From Mesobacillus subterraneus (GTDB taxonomy: Bacteria; Bacillota; Bacilli; Bacillales; Cytobacillaceae): a DNA stretch of 64,000 bases. Below are positions 36,480 through 46,997 of this stretch, piece by piece (position 1 is the first letter of the stretch; every line of letters begins with the position of its first letter). The translations under genes and the position numbers were made by a program. The stretch covers positions 620,001 to 684,000 of the forward strand of contig NZ_CP129019.1 in NCBI RefSeq assembly GCF_020524355.2, given 5' to 3'. Under the pieces are notes generated by a model. The model ran no database searches. It saw only the letters and a list, made by a program, of their open reading frames with translations, and was not told the origin of the DNA.

Positions 36480-37892
36480 ATGCTTCCAAATATAGCGAAA
36501 GAAAAAATAATTTCAATTGTAACTGCTGCTAATTTTGTTGACTCAAAAACGGGGAGACTAGTCTATTCATATGATGCAACACCTAACTTTCAATCAATGC
36601 CGGATGCAGTTGTAAGTCCGAGAAACAAACAGGAAATTTCACAAATTGTGAAAATCTGTAATGAATTTAATATTCCCATTGTCCCACGTGGATCAGGAAC
36701 GAACCTATGTGCAGGCACTTGTCCAACAGAAGGCGGGATCGTACTTCTTTTCAAACATATGAACAAAATTCTTGAGGTGGATGAAGAGAATCTTACTGCT
36801 ACTGTGCAGCCTGGAGTGGTAACTCTTGATTTGATTCACATGGTTGAATCAAAAGGCTTGTTTTACCCACCGGATCCAAGTTCGATGAAAATTTCGACCA
36901 TCGGGGGCAATATTAATGAAAACTCCGGCGGGCTCCGTGGATTGAAATATGGAGTGACAAGGGATTATGTGATGGGGCTTGAGGCAGTGATGCCAAACGG
37001 AGACATCATCACCACAGGAGGGAAATTGACCAAGGACGTTGCTGGATATGACTTTACCAGGCTGTTGGTTGGCTCGGAGGGGACACTCGGCATCATTACT
37101 GAAGCTACACTTAAGCTGATTCCGATTCCGGAAACAAAACAAACAATGCTTGCTTTATATCAGGATCTCGAAGCAGCAGCTAAATCGGTTTCCAAGATTA
37201 TCTCGAGCAAAATCATTCCGGCTACGCTTGAATTCCTTGACCAGCCGACTTTGAGGGTAGTAGAAGATTTTGCGAAAATCGGGCTGCCAACAGATGTCAA
37301 AGCCGTGCTATTAATTGAACAGGATGGTCCTCTGGAAGTCGTTGAGCGTGATATGACCAGGATTGCTGAGGTTTGTAAAGAAGAAAAGGCTGTATCTGTG
37401 CAGGTAGCACAAACAGAAGCTGAGGCAGAAGCACTTAGGACTGCGCGCAGAAGTGCATTGTCTGCACTGGCGCGGTTAGCGCCGACGACAATATTGGAGG
37501 ATGCAACAGTTCCGAGATCTGAGATTGCGAGAATGGTCAATGCTATCAACGAAATTGGAAATAAGTATGACTTGAATATCTGTACCTTTGGCCATGCAGG
37601 AGATGGAAACCTTCATCCTACATGTCCGACGGATTCTCGTAATCATGAAGAAATGGAAAGAGTCGAGAAGGCATTTGCCGAAATCTTTGAAAAGGCGATT
37701 GAATTCGGCGGCACGATTACGGGTGAACACGGCGTCGGCGTCATGAAGGCACCATACCTGGAGTTGAAATTAGGAGAAGCAGGAATTGCCGCTATGAAGG
37801 CAGTGAAAATGGCCCTTGACCCAAACAATATCATGAATCCTGGTAAGGTTTTCGCGAAGGACAGCAGAAAACGGGTGGTGGTTTCAAAATGA
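36480..37892 (+). CDS. glcD: FAD-binding oxidase, glycolate oxidase subunit GlcD
   Basis: FAD-linked 2-hydroxyacid dehydrogenase of 470 aa. The PCMH-type FAD domain has PRGSGTNLCAG near residue 75 and GGNINENSGG near 145; the C-terminal FAD-linked oxidase domain has GHAGDGNLHPT and GEHGVGVMKAP. ATG 36480 follows GAAGGGGGAA; the extension to 36420 has no ribosome site. It overlaps glcF by 4 nt (ATGA) and donates electrons to its iron-sulfur clusters. Confidence 0.92.
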   Translation: MLPNIAKEKIISIVTAANFVDSKTGRLVYSYDATPNFQSMPDAVVSPRNKQEISQIVKICNEFNIPIVPRGSGTNLCAGTCPTEGGIVLLFKHMNKILEVDEENLTATVQPGVVTLDLIHMVESKGLFYPPDPSSMKISTIGGNINENSGGLRGLKYGVTRDYVMGLEAVMPNGDIITTGGKLTKDVAGYDFTRLLVGSEGTLGIITEATLKLIPIPETKQTMLALYQDLEAAAKSVSKIISSKIIPATLEFLDQPTLRVVEDFAKIGLPTDVKAVLLIEQDGPLEVVERDMTRIAEVCKEEKAVSVQVAQTEAEAEALRTARRSALSALARLAPTTILEDATVPRSEIARMVNAINEIGNKYDLNICTFGHAGDGNLHPTCPTDSRNHEEMERVEKAFAEIFEKAIEFGGTITGEHGVGVMKAPYLELKLGEAGIAAMKAVKMALDPNNIMNPGKVFAKDSRKRVVVSK

Positions 37893-39219
37893 CAACAGCT
37901 CAAGAACAGCAGAGGATCCAGACAGAATTCCAGGAAAAGATGGACCAGAACGAACTACTGAACTGCATGCGCTGCGGGTTCTGCCTGCCGACATGTCCGA
38001 CTTATATCGAATCGGGCTATCAGGAATCACATTCACCTCGGGGCCGAATCGCTTTGATGAAGGCGGTCGTCGATGGGATTATTGAACCGGATGAGGATTT
38101 TGAACGGTCACTTGACCTTTGCCTTGGCTGCCGTGCATGTGAACCGGTCTGCCCATCAGGAGTGAACTATGACCATCTTCTCGAAGATTCCCGTGATATT
38201 GTCAATCAAAACAAGAAGTTTTCAATGCCGGTAAAAGTGGTCAGAAATGCAGTCTTCAAAGGGCTTTTCCCGCATCAGGAGCGAATGAGGGGACTGACTG
38301 GACTGATAGGATTTTATCAACGTTCTGGCCTCCAAAAGTTGGCGCGTGGAACAGGTGTGATGAAGCTCTTTCCAGAGTCAATTGCCACGATGGAAAAGGT
38401 CCTTCCAAAGGTCCCGACAATGAAGGAAATGAAAAATCGTCCGGAGCACCTTGGACCCATTGGCATGAAGACGCATAAGGTCGCATTCTTTAGCGGCTGC
38501 CTGATGGATACAATGTTTCTGGAAACAAACAATGCAACGATGAAGCTTTTGCAGCTTGCAGGCTGTGAAATTGTCATTCCCGAAGGAACAGGCCTGCTGT
38601 GGAGCGCTTCATGGACATAGTGGTGAAAAGGAAGATGCGAAAGCACTTGCCCGCAGGAATATTAAAGCCTTTGAAGATTCCGGAGTCGATTTCATCATCA
38701 CCAATGCAGGGGGCTGCGGGGCTTTTTTAATTGATTATGATCATTTGCTTAAAGATGATTCGGAATGGAAGGGACGGGGCCCAGGAATTTGCTGATAAAA
38801 TCATGGATATCTCGCAAATTTTGGTCGAAGTCGGCTTTCATGAAAAAGTGAGCCTCGAACTGCCGCATCAAATCATTACCTATCAGGATTCATGCCATCT
38901 TCGCAATGTCATGAAAACAGCTTCAGCACCGAGGATCTTGCTGCAGTCCATCAAGGGGATTCAATACCAGGAAATGCAGAATGCTGACAGCTGCTGTGGT
39001 TCAGCAGGAATCTATAATATTGTCGAGAGTGAAATGTCAATGCAGCTCCTTGATTCAAAAATGGTACAGGCAAAGGCTACCCATGCAACGACAATTGTTA
39101 CCGCTAATCCAGGCTGTCTTCTTCAAATGAAGCTCGGGATTGAACGTGAAGGACTTCCTGACAAAATGAGAGGCGTGCATATTGTTGATCTGCTTTTGGA
39201 GGCAGCACAAACTAAGTAA
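37889..39219 (+). pseudogene. glcF: Iron-sulfur subunit GlcF, two frameshifts as read
   Basis: Iron-sulfur partner of GlcD passing electrons to the quinone pool. Two 4Fe-4S motifs near the N-terminus: CMRCGFCLPTCP and CLGCRACEPVCP. Two CCG domains follow. The frame slips at AA 38587-38588 (PEGTGLL instead of PEGQACCGALHGHSGE) and again at GGGG 38776-38779 (KGRGPGIC instead of KGRAQEFADK); each is one extra base and each is at a GGCC. The repaired protein is about 442 aa, the normal length, so it is probably intact in the cell. Confidence 0.85.
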
Positions 39220-39265
39220 TCGATAACGGACTTCTGGATTTTTACAGATGGGCTACTTTTCAAGA

Positions 39266-39330
39266 CCGATGGTTTCTGGCTGCTGGCCATAGGAAAAAGC
39301 CTGCACGAGCAGCAGAAACCATCATATAAT
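39266..39330 (+). terminator. Long hairpin after glcF
   Basis: ATGGTTTCTG-GCTGCT pairs with AGCAGCAGAAACCAT across a loop of about 30 nt; no strong T-tract, so termination is uncertain. Confidence 0.5.
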
Positions 39331-39360
39331 ACTCTCTATCATCATTTATTTCATCCCCGC

Positions 39361-39389
39361 TTGCATCTGCAGGGGAATTTTATTACAAT
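39361..39389 (+). promoter_or_regulatory. Sigma-A promoter of the leuS leader
   Basis: TTGCAT, 17-bp spacer, TACAAT, just upstream of the T-box leader. Confidence 0.65.
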
Positions 39390-39404
39390 AACTCTATATT
39401 CATA

Positions 39405-39648
39405 ACGAAAGACTTCGACAAGGAGTAGTAGTGATGCAAAGCCTGATGTAGAGAGCTGGCGGTTGGTGCAAGCCAGACGGGATCCATCATGAACTCGCCT
39501 TTGAGTCGCAGGCGCGAATTTTTTAGTAGCGTTTGCCGTTTTCCGCGTTAAGGATGAATGAAGCGAGTGTTACACACTAATTTGGGTGGTACCGCGGGAG
39601 ATCATACATAACCTCTCGTCCCTTTTACAGGGACGGGATTTTTTTATT
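39405..39648 (+). promoter_or_regulatory. T-box leader (leucine) upstream of leuS
   Basis: The T-box sequence GGGTGGTACCGCGGG lies at 39584-39598, followed by a terminator CTCGTCCC...GGGACGGG with T7 (39614-39647). Stem I contains the AG-rich GATGTAGAGAGC stretch and a candidate specifier CUC (39494-39496), a leucine codon. Uncharged tRNA-Leu would stabilise the antiterminator and switch on leuS. Confidence 0.92.
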
Positions 39649-39710
39649 TTTTTTAAAAAAGAAAACCCAGCCACTAAAAATAAAGCGAAACCAAACAGGA
39701 GGACAAAACG

Positions 39711-42125
39711 ATGAGTTTTAACCATCAGGAAATCGAGAAAAAATGGCAAGCACATTGGGAACAAAACAAAACGTTCAAAACAACTGAAGATAAAGGGAAA
39801 GAGAAGTTTTACGCGCTTGATATGTTCCCGTATCCATCGGGAGCAGGCCTTCACGTTGGCCACCCGGAAGGTTACACAGCGACTGATATCCTTTCCCGCA
39901 TGAAAAGGATGCAGGGCTTCAACGTCCTTCATCCAATGGGCTGGGATGCTTTCGGCCTTCCTGCTGAGCAGTATGCATTGGATACAGGGAATGACCCTGC
40001 AGAGTTCACGGAGCATAACATCAACACGTTCCGCCGCCAGATTAAGGCATTAGGTTTTTCATACGACTGGGATCGAGAAGTCAACACGACTGACCCAGAG
40101 TATTACAAGTGGACGCAATGGATTTTCCTTAAGCTTTATGAAAAAGACCTTGCCTACATTGATGAAGTTGCAGTTAACTGGTGTCCGGCACTTGGAACTG
40201 TTTTAGCGAATGAAGAAGTAATCGATGGAAAAAGTGAGCGCGGCGACCACCCAGTTGAGCGCCGGCCGATGAGACAGTGGATGCTTAAAATCACTGCCTA
40301 CGCAGATCGTCTTCTTGAAGATTTGGATTTACTTGATTGGCCGGAAAGCTTGAAGGATATGCAGCGCAACTGGATCGGCCGTTCAGAAGGAGCGGAAATC
40401 ACTTTCAAAATTGAAGGGCATGACGGAACGTTCACCGTGTTCACGACTCGTCCGGATACATTGTTCGGCGCAACTTATGCGGTGCTTGCACCAGAACACC
40501 AGCTTGTTGATACAATCACGACAGCCGTGCAGAAGGATGCAGTTGAAAAATATATCGATGAAATCAAGAGTAAGAGTGATCTTGAGCGTACGGACCTTTC
40601 AAAGGACAAAACAGGCGTCTTCACTGGCGCTTATGCGACCAATCCGGCTAACGGCGAAAAAATGCCAATCTGGATTGCCGACTATGTTCTTGCTTCATAT
40701 GGAACAGGTGCAATCATGGCGGTACCTGGCCATGATGAGCGCGACTATGAGTTTGCGAAAAAGTTCGATCTGGAGATCAAGGAAGTCGTAGCCGGCGGAA
40801 ACATCGAAAAAGAAGCTTACACAGGCGATGGCGAACACGTTAACTCTGAATTCCTTAACGGCATGAACAAGGAAGATGGCATCAGCAAGATGATCGCATG
40901 GCTTGAGGAAAAAGGCATTGGCACGAAGAAGGTCACTTACCGCCTTCGCGATTGGCTGTTCAGTCGCCAGCGATACTGGGGTGAGCCAATTCCAATCATC
41001 CACTGGGAAGATGGAACAATGTCAGCAGTTCCAGAAGACCAGTTGCCTTTAGTTCTTCCTAAAACGAAGGATATCAAGCCTTCTGGCACAGGCGAGTCTC
41101 CACTTGCCAATATCGATGACTGGGTGAATGTTGTCGACCCTGAAACAGGCAAAAAAGGCCGCAGGGAAACGAATACAATGCCGCAGTGGGGTGGCAGCTG
41201 CTGGTACTATCTGCGCTATATCGATCCAAAGAACGACCAGGCACTTGCTGATAAGGAAAAATTAAAGCAGTGGCTTCCGGTTGATATTTATATCGGCGGA
41301 GCGGAACACGCGGTATTGCACTTGCTATATGCTCGTTTCTGGCACAAGGTCCTTTACGATATAGGAGTTGTCCACACGAAGGAGCCTTTCCAAAAGCTTT
41401 TCAACCAGGGTATGATTCTTGGTGAAAATAACGAAAAGATGAGTAAATCAAAAGGCAATGTCGTTAACCCAGATGAAATCGTTGAAAGCCATGGTGCAGA
41501 TACGCTACGCCTTTACGAAATGTTCATGGGACCGCTTGAAGCATCCATCGCATGGTCTACAAATGGTCTGGACGGTTCACGCCGTTTCTTAGACCGCATC
41601 TGGCGCCTGCTTGTCAATGAAAACGGCAGCTTGAGCGACAAAATCAAGGATGTTGAAAGCACGAACCTGGAGAAGGTCTACCATCAGACGGTTAAAAAGG
41701 TGACCGAAGACTACGAAGGACTTCGCTTCAACACTGCGATTTCACAAATGATGGTCTTCATCAATGAAGCGTATAAGGCAGAAGAGCTTCCAAAAGCATA
41801 CGTTGAAGGCTTTGTAAAAATGCTGGCGCCGATTACGCCGCATATAGCTGAAGAGCTTTGGACAAAGCTTGGCAATGGTGAGTCAATCACATATGCAGCT
41901 TGGCCGGCTTACGATGAAGCCAAGCTTGTTGACGACGAAGTCGAAATCGTTGTCCAGGTAAACGGTAAAATCAAAGCGAAAATGATGGTACCTGCAGATG
42001 CAAACAGGGAAACCCTTGAGCAAATCGCGATGGGCGATGATGCTGTCAAGGAACAAATCGACGGAAAAACCGTTCGCAAGGTAATTGCAGTACCAGGAAA
42101 GTTAGTTAACATAGTAGCAAACTAA
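39711..42125 (+). CDS. leuS: Leucyl-tRNA synthetase
   Basis: Class Ia synthetase of 804 aa charging tRNA-Leu. The HIGH-type motif is HVGHPEG near residue 49 and KMSKSKGN near 578; the CP1 editing domain (about 225-415) contains [12 protein letters not shown] and [15 protein letters not shown]. The ATG follows GGAGG. Controlled by the T-box. Followed by its own terminator. Confidence 0.98.
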   Translation: MSFNHQEIEKKWQAHWEQNKTFKTTEDKGKEKFYALDMFPYPSGAGLHVGHPEGYTATDILSRMKRMQGFNVLHPMGWDAFGLPAEQYALDTGNDPAEFTEHNINTFRRQIKALGFSYDWDREVNTTDPEYYKWTQWIFLKLYEKDLAYIDEVAVNWCPALGTVLANEEVIDGKSERGDHPVERRPMRQWMLKITAYADRLLEDLDLLDWPESLKDMQRNWIGRSEGAEITFKIEGHDGTFTVFTTRPDTLFGATYAVLAPEHQLVDTITTAVQKDAVEKYIDEIKSKSDLERTDLSKDKTGVFTGAYATNPANGEKMPIWIADYVLASYGTGAIMAVPGHDERDYEFAKKFDLEIKEVVAGGNIEKEAYTGDGEHVNSEFLNGMNKEDGISKMIAWLEEKGIGTKKVTYRLRDWLFSRQRYWGEPIPIIHWEDGTMSAVPEDQLPLVLPKTKDIKPSGTGESPLANIDDWVNVVDPETGKKGRRETNTMPQWGGSCWYYLRYIDPKNDQALADKEKLKQWLPVDIYIGGAEHAVLHLLYARFWHKVLYDIGVVHTKEPFQKLFNQGMILGENNEKMSKSKGNVVNPDEIVESHGADTLRLYEMFMGPLEASIAWSTNGLDGSRRFLDRIWRLLVNENGSLSDKIKDVESTNLEKVYHQTVKKVTEDYEGLRFNTAISQMMVFINEAYKAEELPKAYVEGFVKMLAPITPHIAEELWTKLGNGESITYAAWPAYDEAKLVDDEVEIVVQVNGKIKAKMMVPADANRETLEQIAMGDDAVKEQIDGKTVRKVIAVPGKLVNIVAN

Positions 42126-42138
42126 GATTTAATCTTTT

Positions 42139-42165
42139 AAGGGTCGTTTATTGGCGACCCTTAGT
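42139..42165 (+). terminator. Terminator after leuS
   Basis: AAGGGTCG, 8-nt loop, CGACCCTT, then AGTTTTC. Confidence 0.85.
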
Positions 42166-42304
42166 TTTCTATCGTTAAATACCCCGATAGGTTTATTTTT
42201 TGTAATTTCAAATGGGTTTTTATATAATAAATAGGGGAAAATACACTAAGGTATTGTATCCTTATAATAGGATTAATTTTACTAAATATTGGAGGAAATG
42301 ACTC

Positions 42305-42616
42305 ATGAATAAAATTGAAACAATCTCACCTGAAGAACTTCAAAAGAAGCTGGAAGCTGGCGAAAAGCCAGAAATGGTTGACGTACGTGAACATGACGAG
42401 GTTGAATCCGGAATGATCCCAGGAGCTAAGCATGTGCCAATGGGAGAAATTCCTGAAAGAATGAACGAATTCGACAAAGACAAAGAATATATCTTCATCT
42501 GCCGTTCAAGCGCACGCAGCGGCAACGTTTGCCACTACATGAACGAGCAAGGCTACAAAGTCCGCAACATGGTTGGCGGCATGATGAGCTGGGGCGGAGA
42601 AACAAAACGCCTATAA
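42305..42616 (+). CDS. ytwF: Rhodanese-like domain protein (YtwF)
   Basis: Single-domain rhodanese of 103 aa, cytosolic. The persulfide-forming Cys is in FICRSSARSGN near residue 64, the loop expected for sulfurtransferases, and VDVREHDEVESG near residue 23 is the CH2A-type motif. GGAGG precedes the ATG. It probably carries sulfane sulfur; the acceptor is unknown. It keeps its position near leuS as in B. subtilis. Confidence 0.88.
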   Translation: MNKIETISPEELQKKLEAGEKPEMVDVREHDEVESGMIPGAKHVPMGEIPERMNEFDKDKEYIFICRSSARSGNVCHYMNEQGYKVRNMVGGMMSWGGETKRL

Positions 42617-42673
42617 TTATAAAATTCTGAAAACATGGCCAGAATGGATGTAAAAAAGGAAGGATGACTTCCC

Positions 42674-42859
42674 TTGATCCAGGTCAGAGTATTTGATCAC
42701 GAACATGAAAAAGACCTTGAGCAGGAAATGAACCGGTTTCTAGAAAAGCTCGATGAGAAAAAGCTTTTGGACATTAAATATAATGTCGCGGTCATTCCTG
42801 AAGAAATGGACGAAGAGCAGATATATTGTTTTTCAGCCATGGTAGTTTACAGAGCCTGA
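42674..42859 (+). CDS. cse60: Sporulation protein Cse60 (YteV)
   Basis: 61 aa starting at TTG 42674 with AAGGAAGGATG upstream. Short acidic protein with core MIQVRVFDHEHEKDLEQEMN at the start and IYCFSAMVVYR near the end, matching Cse60/YteV, which is made in the mother cell under sigma-E in B. subtilis; its molecular role is unknown. Ends in a terminator hairpin that overlaps its last codons. Confidence 0.75.
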   Translation: MIQVRVFDHEHEKDLEQEMNRFLEKLDEKKLLDIKYNVAVIPEEMDEEQIYCFSAMVVYRA

Positions 42860-42886
42860 GTATTTACTCGGGCTCTGTTTCTTTTT
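42851..42886 (+). terminator. Terminator overlapping the end of cse60
   Basis: AGAGCC-GAGTA pairs with TACTC-GGCTCT, then TGTTTCTTTTT. The 52-bp array begins directly after. Confidence 0.8.
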
Positions 42887-42889
42887 AGA

Positions 42890-43365
42890 ATGACGGATAG
42901 CAATTAGCCGGAAACGAGAAAAAGTGTTCGACATCAAGGTCATGACGGACAGAAATGGACGAGAAAATGATAAAAGTGTCCGTCATCAAGGCTATGACGG
43001 ACAGAAATGGACGAGAAAACGATAAGAGTGTCCGTCATCAAGGCTATGACGGACAGAAATAAGCCGGAAACGAGAAAAAGTGTCCGTCATCAAGGTCATG
43101 ACGGACAGAAATGGACGAGAAAATGATAAAAGTGTCCGTCATCAAGGCTATGACGGACAAAAATAGACGATGAAACGGAAAAAGTGTCCGTCATCAAGGC
43201 TATGACGGATAGAAATCATCGTGTAATCAGAAAAAGTGTCCGTCATAAAGTCCATGACGGACAGAAATCATCGTGAAATCAGAAAAAATGTCCGTCATCA
43301 AGACCATGACCGACAGAAATCAGGGGAAAACCAGAAAAAGTGTCCGTCACATGGTAGTGACAGAC
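42890..43365. repeat. Tandem palindromic array, 52-bp period (GTCCGTCAT family, second locus)
   Basis: The start of GTGTCCGTCAT recurs at 42924, 42976, 43028, 43080, 43132, 43184, 43236, 43288 and 43340, every step exactly 52 bp. The hairpin GTCCGTCAT, 7 nt, ATGACGGAC is the same as at 15426-15803, but the linker (AGAAATGGACGAGAAAATGATAA types) is different. Lies between convergent cse60 and ytfP. Confidence 0.92.
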
Positions 43366-43380
43366 ACTAAGTAAAGGAAT

Positions 43381-44649
43381 CTATTTCTCTAGGGCAAACT
43401 CAGCTGCATTGCTTCCCGCAAGCCGTCCGGTTACCAGGGCTGAGGTGATGTTATATCCCCCGGTATATCCGTGGATATCCAGGATTTCACCGCAAAAGTA
43501 AAGTCCTTCTGCTTTCTTGGATGCCATTGTTTGCGGTTCGACTTCTTTGACTGATACGCCGCCTCCGGTTACAAATGCTTTATCAAGCGGAAGGGTACCG
43601 TTCACTTTGAACTCAAATTGCTTTGCTGATTTGGTGAAGCTTCTTATTTTCTCATGGCCTAGCTGTCCGCCCTGCATCGCCGGGTCTATCTCATTCAGCT
43701 CAAGCAGGAACAGTAGGTACCGTTCGGGCAGAAGACCCTTCAATAAATTCTTCACCGCTTTTTTTGGCTCCGCTTTTATCAACTTATTGATTTCCTGGAA
43801 CACTTCTTCTTCCTTTATGTCAGGAAGGGCGTCCAGGGACATGACGACTTCTTTCAAATCCCATTTCTGCATCGCTTTGACGACGAACTGGCTGCAGCGA
43901 AGAACCGCAGTCCCACTGACACCAATGTGTGTAAAAATCATATCCATTTTATGCGTAATCAGCGCTTTCCCTTTTGGATTTAGGACGCTGAGCCCTACCC
44001 CTCTTAATGAAAGTCCCTGCAGAACTTTTTCTTTTATAAAAGATTCAGAGGACTTCAACGGCACTTCAGTCGGGAATAATGTTGTGATTGTATGTCCTGC
44101 TTTTTCAGCCCATGCATACCCATCGCCAGTGGAACCTGTATGGGGAACTGATTTACCACCGACGGCAATGATGACGCTGTCTGCAAAAATCAAATCACCA
44201 TTTTTCAATTCGACAGACTCTACCTTGCCATTTTTGTAGTGGACATCGGCAACAGGGGTGTTCGTTTTGATTTCCACTTTTAATTCCTTAAGCTTTGATA
44301 AAAGGGCGTCAACAACGGACTGGGCTTTGTCAGTGACCGGGAACATCCGGCCATGATCTTCTTCTTTGAGCTGAATTCCAAGCCCTTCGAAAAAAGAAAT
44401 GATATCTTCATTGCTAAAAATCGACAGTGCGCTGTATAAGAACCGTCCATTTCCGGGTATATGTTTAATGATCTCTTCCACTGGAAGACGATTGGTCACA
44501 TTACAGCGGCCGCCACCGGAGATTGCCAGCTTTCGGCCAAGCTTGTCTCCTTTATCGATCAGCAGCACCTTTGCCCCCTGCTCACCAGCAGCAATCGCGG
44601 CCATCAAGCCAGACGGACCGCCGCCAAGGACGATTACATCGTATTTCAT
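43381..44649 (-). CDS. ytfP: HI0933-like flavoprotein YtfP
   Basis: FAD/NAD(P)-binding oxidoreductase of 422 aa. Rossmann motif [17 protein letters not shown] near residue 10 with the Glu/Asp end [12 protein letters not shown], a family motif [11 protein letters not shown] near 45, and the C-terminal FAD loop [15 protein letters not shown] near 390. The reaction is unknown for this family; some members act on RNA or bile acids, so I do not assign one. Convergent with cse60 and separated by the palindromic array. Confidence 0.9.
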   Translation of the reverse strand: MKYDVIVLGGGPSGLMAAIAAGEQGAKVLLIDKGDKLGRKLAISGGGRCNVTNRLPVEEIIKHIPGNGRFLYSALSIFSNEDIISFFEGLGIQLKEEDHGRMFPVTDKAQSVVDALLSKLKELKVEIKTNTPVADVHYKNGKVESVELKNGDLIFADSVIIAVGGKSVPHTGSTGDGYAWAEKAGHTITTLFPTEVPLKSSESFIKEKVLQGLSLRGVGLSVLNPKGKALITHKMDMIFTHIGVSGTAVLRCSQFVVKAMQKWDLKEVVMSLDALPDIKEEEVFQEINKLIKAEPKKAVKNLLKGLLPERYLLFLLELNEIDPAMQGGQLGHEKIRSFTKSAKQFEFKVNGTLPLDKAFVTGGGVSVKEVEPQTMASKKAEGLYFCGEILDIHGYTGGYNITSALVTGRLAGSNAAEFALEK

Positions 44650-44953
44650 TGCTTCACCAACTTTTCGTATTACTTTTTAGATGCAATTAAGCACTTTTAT
44701 TATTATAATCCATCTCTTCATTAAAAACATTGCCTCGAATGAGGTTTCTCAAACAGCCGTTTATTAATTCCTGGCCGGAAAACTGGCAGTCAGGCTGGAG
44801 AAGGAGTAAACTAAGGGATGCAGGAAATATCTGAAGCGGGAATGCAGGAAATATCTGCATCCATTGATAAATATCATAATGTCTGTTTGTGTTATGGTAA
44901 AATACAAGTTTGTAATCTGTTTTTTAATTTATAGATTGAAAAGTAGGGATTCT

Positions 44954-46582
44954 ATGTCATCGAAGCTTTTAAGAGGGACGTTCATTTTGACGCTCGGTAC
45001 GATTTTATCTAAAGTGCTGGGATTGTTTTATGTAATTCCCTTTTTCGCAATAGTAGGAGAGTATGGGACAGCCTTATACTCCTTCTCTTATATTCCATAT
45101 ACAATTTTCATTAGTATTGCTACAGCTGGCGTACCGCTTGCTGTTTCTAAATTCATAGCGAAATACAATGCTCTTGAAGAGTATGCAGTTGGAAGGAAAT
45201 TGTTTAAATCTGGTGTGGCTGTCATGCTGACAACCGGGGTTCTTTCTTTCCTGGTTATGTATATTTCCGCTCCCGGGCTTGCTGACATGGTCATGGATAC
45301 CAGTAATGATGAAAATGTGAAGATAACAGCTGCAGATGTGACGACGGTCATCCGTGCGGTTAGTTTTGCATTGATTGTTGTTCCGTTCATGAGCTTGATT
45401 CGTGGTTTCTTCCAGGGTCATCAATCAATGGGGCCATCAGCAGTTTCTCAGGTTGTTGAGCAAATTGTCAGGATTGTTTTCGTGCTGGCCGGTGCCTTTT
45501 TTGTCCTGAACGTACTTGAAGGAGATATGGTTACAGCTGTTAGTGTTGCGACGTTTGCTGCCTTCATCGGTGCTCTGGGCAGCCTTGGAGTACTTGGCTG
45601 GTACTGGATGAAAAGGAAGCCTCATTTAGATAAACTGCTTGAAGAAGACAAGAAGACGATGGATATTTCTTTAAAGGATATTTACAAGGAAATCCTGCTA
45701 TACGCCGCACCTTTTGTCTTTGTCGGAATTGCCAATCCTTTGTTCCAATTTGTAGACATGATGACCTTTACGAGAGCGATGATGGCAGTCGGTTTTAGTC
45801 AAAATGAAGCCAGCTCGGCATTTTCAGTGTTGAACTTCCAATCGCATAAGCTCGTCATCATTCCTGTTTCTCTGGCTACGGCATTTTCACTGACACTGGT
45901 ACCAAGCATCACAAAGGCTTTTACAGAAAACGACCGCAAGGGTATGAGACGGCAGCTTGACCAGACCTTCCAGGTGTTGATGTACCTGACAGTACCTGCT
46001 GCCATTGGGATAGCGATACTTGCTGAACCGATGTATACCATCTTCTATGCGCATAATGACCTTGGTACAAAGGTTTTGACAACCTACGCACCAGTAGCCA
46101 TCCTATTCGCTCTCTTCTCGGTAACAGCTGCAATCCTGCAAGGAATCAACGAGCAGCGATTTACGATTTTGAGTTTGCTGACGGGATTATTGGTGAAGCT
46201 AACTTTTAACATCCCATTAATCAAGCTTTTTGAAACACAGGGGGCTATAATGTCAACAGCATTGGGCTATATGGCAGCAATCATCATCAACTTACTTGTG
46301 ATAAAAAAGTTCGCCAGATATCCAATGGGCTTTGTGACGAGAAGAATTGTCCTGATTTTGATCTTCTCAGGTTTGATGGCAGGCGTAACACTGGCATTCT
46401 ATGAAGTGCTTGCCGACTTCCTTTCACCAGCGTCCAAGTTCCAGTCTATTCTGATTATCGGAATTTCTGCTCTGGTAGGCGCTGCGGTGTACTTTTACCT
46501 TGGATTCCGGACGAAATTGGTCGACAGGCTTTTCGGAGACCGTGTAACCAAGATCAAGCGTAAATTAAGGCTTCCTGTATAA
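44954..46582 (+). CDS. murJ: Lipid II flippase MurJ (YtgP)
   Basis: Polytopic membrane protein of about 542 aa in the MVF/polysaccharide-synthase superfamily; B. subtilis YtgP is MurJ, which flips the peptidoglycan precursor lipid II. About 14 membrane segments are seen, with the family start KLLRGTFILTLGTILSKVLG and conserved Arg in MTFTRAMM. ATG 44954 is chosen; upstream in-frame codons to 44864 lack the family's sequence. Ends in a strong terminator. The 304-bp gap before it has no clear gene. Confidence 0.92.
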   Translation: MSSKLLRGTFILTLGTILSKVLGLFYVIPFFAIVGEYGTALYSFSYIPYTIFISIATAGVPLAVSKFIAKYNALEEYAVGRKLFKSGVAVMLTTGVLSFLVMYISAPGLADMVMDTSNDENVKITAADVTTVIRAVSFALIVVPFMSLIRGFFQGHQSMGPSAVSQVVEQIVRIVFVLAGAFFVLNVLEGDMVTAVSVATFAAFIGALGSLGVLGWYWMKRKPHLDKLLEEDKKTMDISLKDIYKEILLYAAPFVFVGIANPLFQFVDMMTFTRAMMAVGFSQNEASSAFSVLNFQSHKLVIIPVSLATAFSLTLVPSITKAFTENDRKGMRRQLDQTFQVLMYLTVPAAIGIAILAEPMYTIFYAHNDLGTKVLTTYAPVAILFALFSVTAAILQGINEQRFTILSLLTGLLVKLTFNIPLIKLFETQGAIMSTALGYMAAIIINLLVIKKFARYPMGFVTRRIVLILIFSGLMAGVTLAFYEVLADFLSPASKFQSILIIGISALVGAAVYFYLGFRTKLVDRLFGDRVTKIKRKLRLPV

Positions 46583-46586
46583 TAAT

Positions 46587-46618
46587 AAAATGGCCTTCTG
46601 TCATGAAGGCCATTTTTG
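46587..46618 (+). terminator. Terminator after murJ
   Basis: AAAATGGCCTTC, loop TGTCAT, GAAGGCCATTTTT. Confidence 0.9.
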
Positions 46619-46626
46619 TTAACATT

Positions 46627-46893
46627 TTAATAGTAAAACTGCTGATCGTCATCACGGATATTCAAACGACGCTCAATTCTGTCGACCCTGCGGTCCAAGC
46701 GATCGATTTGATTACTCAGTCTTTGAACTTGCCGCTCAAGGCGATTAAGTCTCTGGTCGAATTGGCCGCCGCCACCAGGGTATCCTCCACCGGGAAATCC
46801 GCCGCCAGGGTATCCACCAGGGAATCCGCCGCCTCCGCCTGGCAGGCCGGGGATCGGGATGTACAAGCCTTGTCCTTGCTGTCGATGGTTCAT
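46627..46893 (-). CDS. Gly/Pro-rich small protein with C-terminal coiled coil (possible spore coat protein)
   Basis: 88 aa. The N-terminal half is low complexity, about eight PGGG/FPGGGY-type repeats (residues 13-43). The C-terminal half is a heptad coiled coil rich in Arg, Leu and Asp (QRLNRLERQVQRLSNQIDR). GAGGAGAT precedes the ATG. Such architecture is found in spore surface proteins of Bacillaceae, but no specific family was recognised. Single gene on the minus strand between murJ and the pseudouridine synthase. Confidence 0.75.
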   Translation of the reverse strand: MNHRQQGQGLYIPIPGLPGGGGGFPGGYPGGGFPGGGYPGGGGQFDQRLNRLERQVQRLSNQIDRLDRRVDRIERRLNIRDDDQQFYY

Positions 46894-46997
46894 TCAGGTC
46901 ATCTCCTCATAATCTGATGTAAAGTATGATAATAGTCTATGTAAGGCTGCTAGAAATGGAATGGGCACTTGCCCATATGAATAAAAGGAGGTACACA

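Noticed and set aside
39570..40016. Minus-strand frame over the leuS leader and start (148 codons)
   Set aside because: Overlaps the T-box and the leuS N-terminus, both firmly identified.
42890..43365. CRISPR array (regular 52-bp repeats)
   Set aside because: Linkers are similar to each other rather than unique spacers, the repeats are long hairpins in direct tandem, and no cas genes are near. The same applies to 15426-15803, 50900-51440 and 52593-52747.
44818..44934. 38-aa leader peptide before murJ
   Set aside because: It has a ribosome-like GGAG and an internal duplication (ATGCAGGAAATATCTG twice), but no terminator/antiterminator structure and no known counterpart; composition is not convincing.
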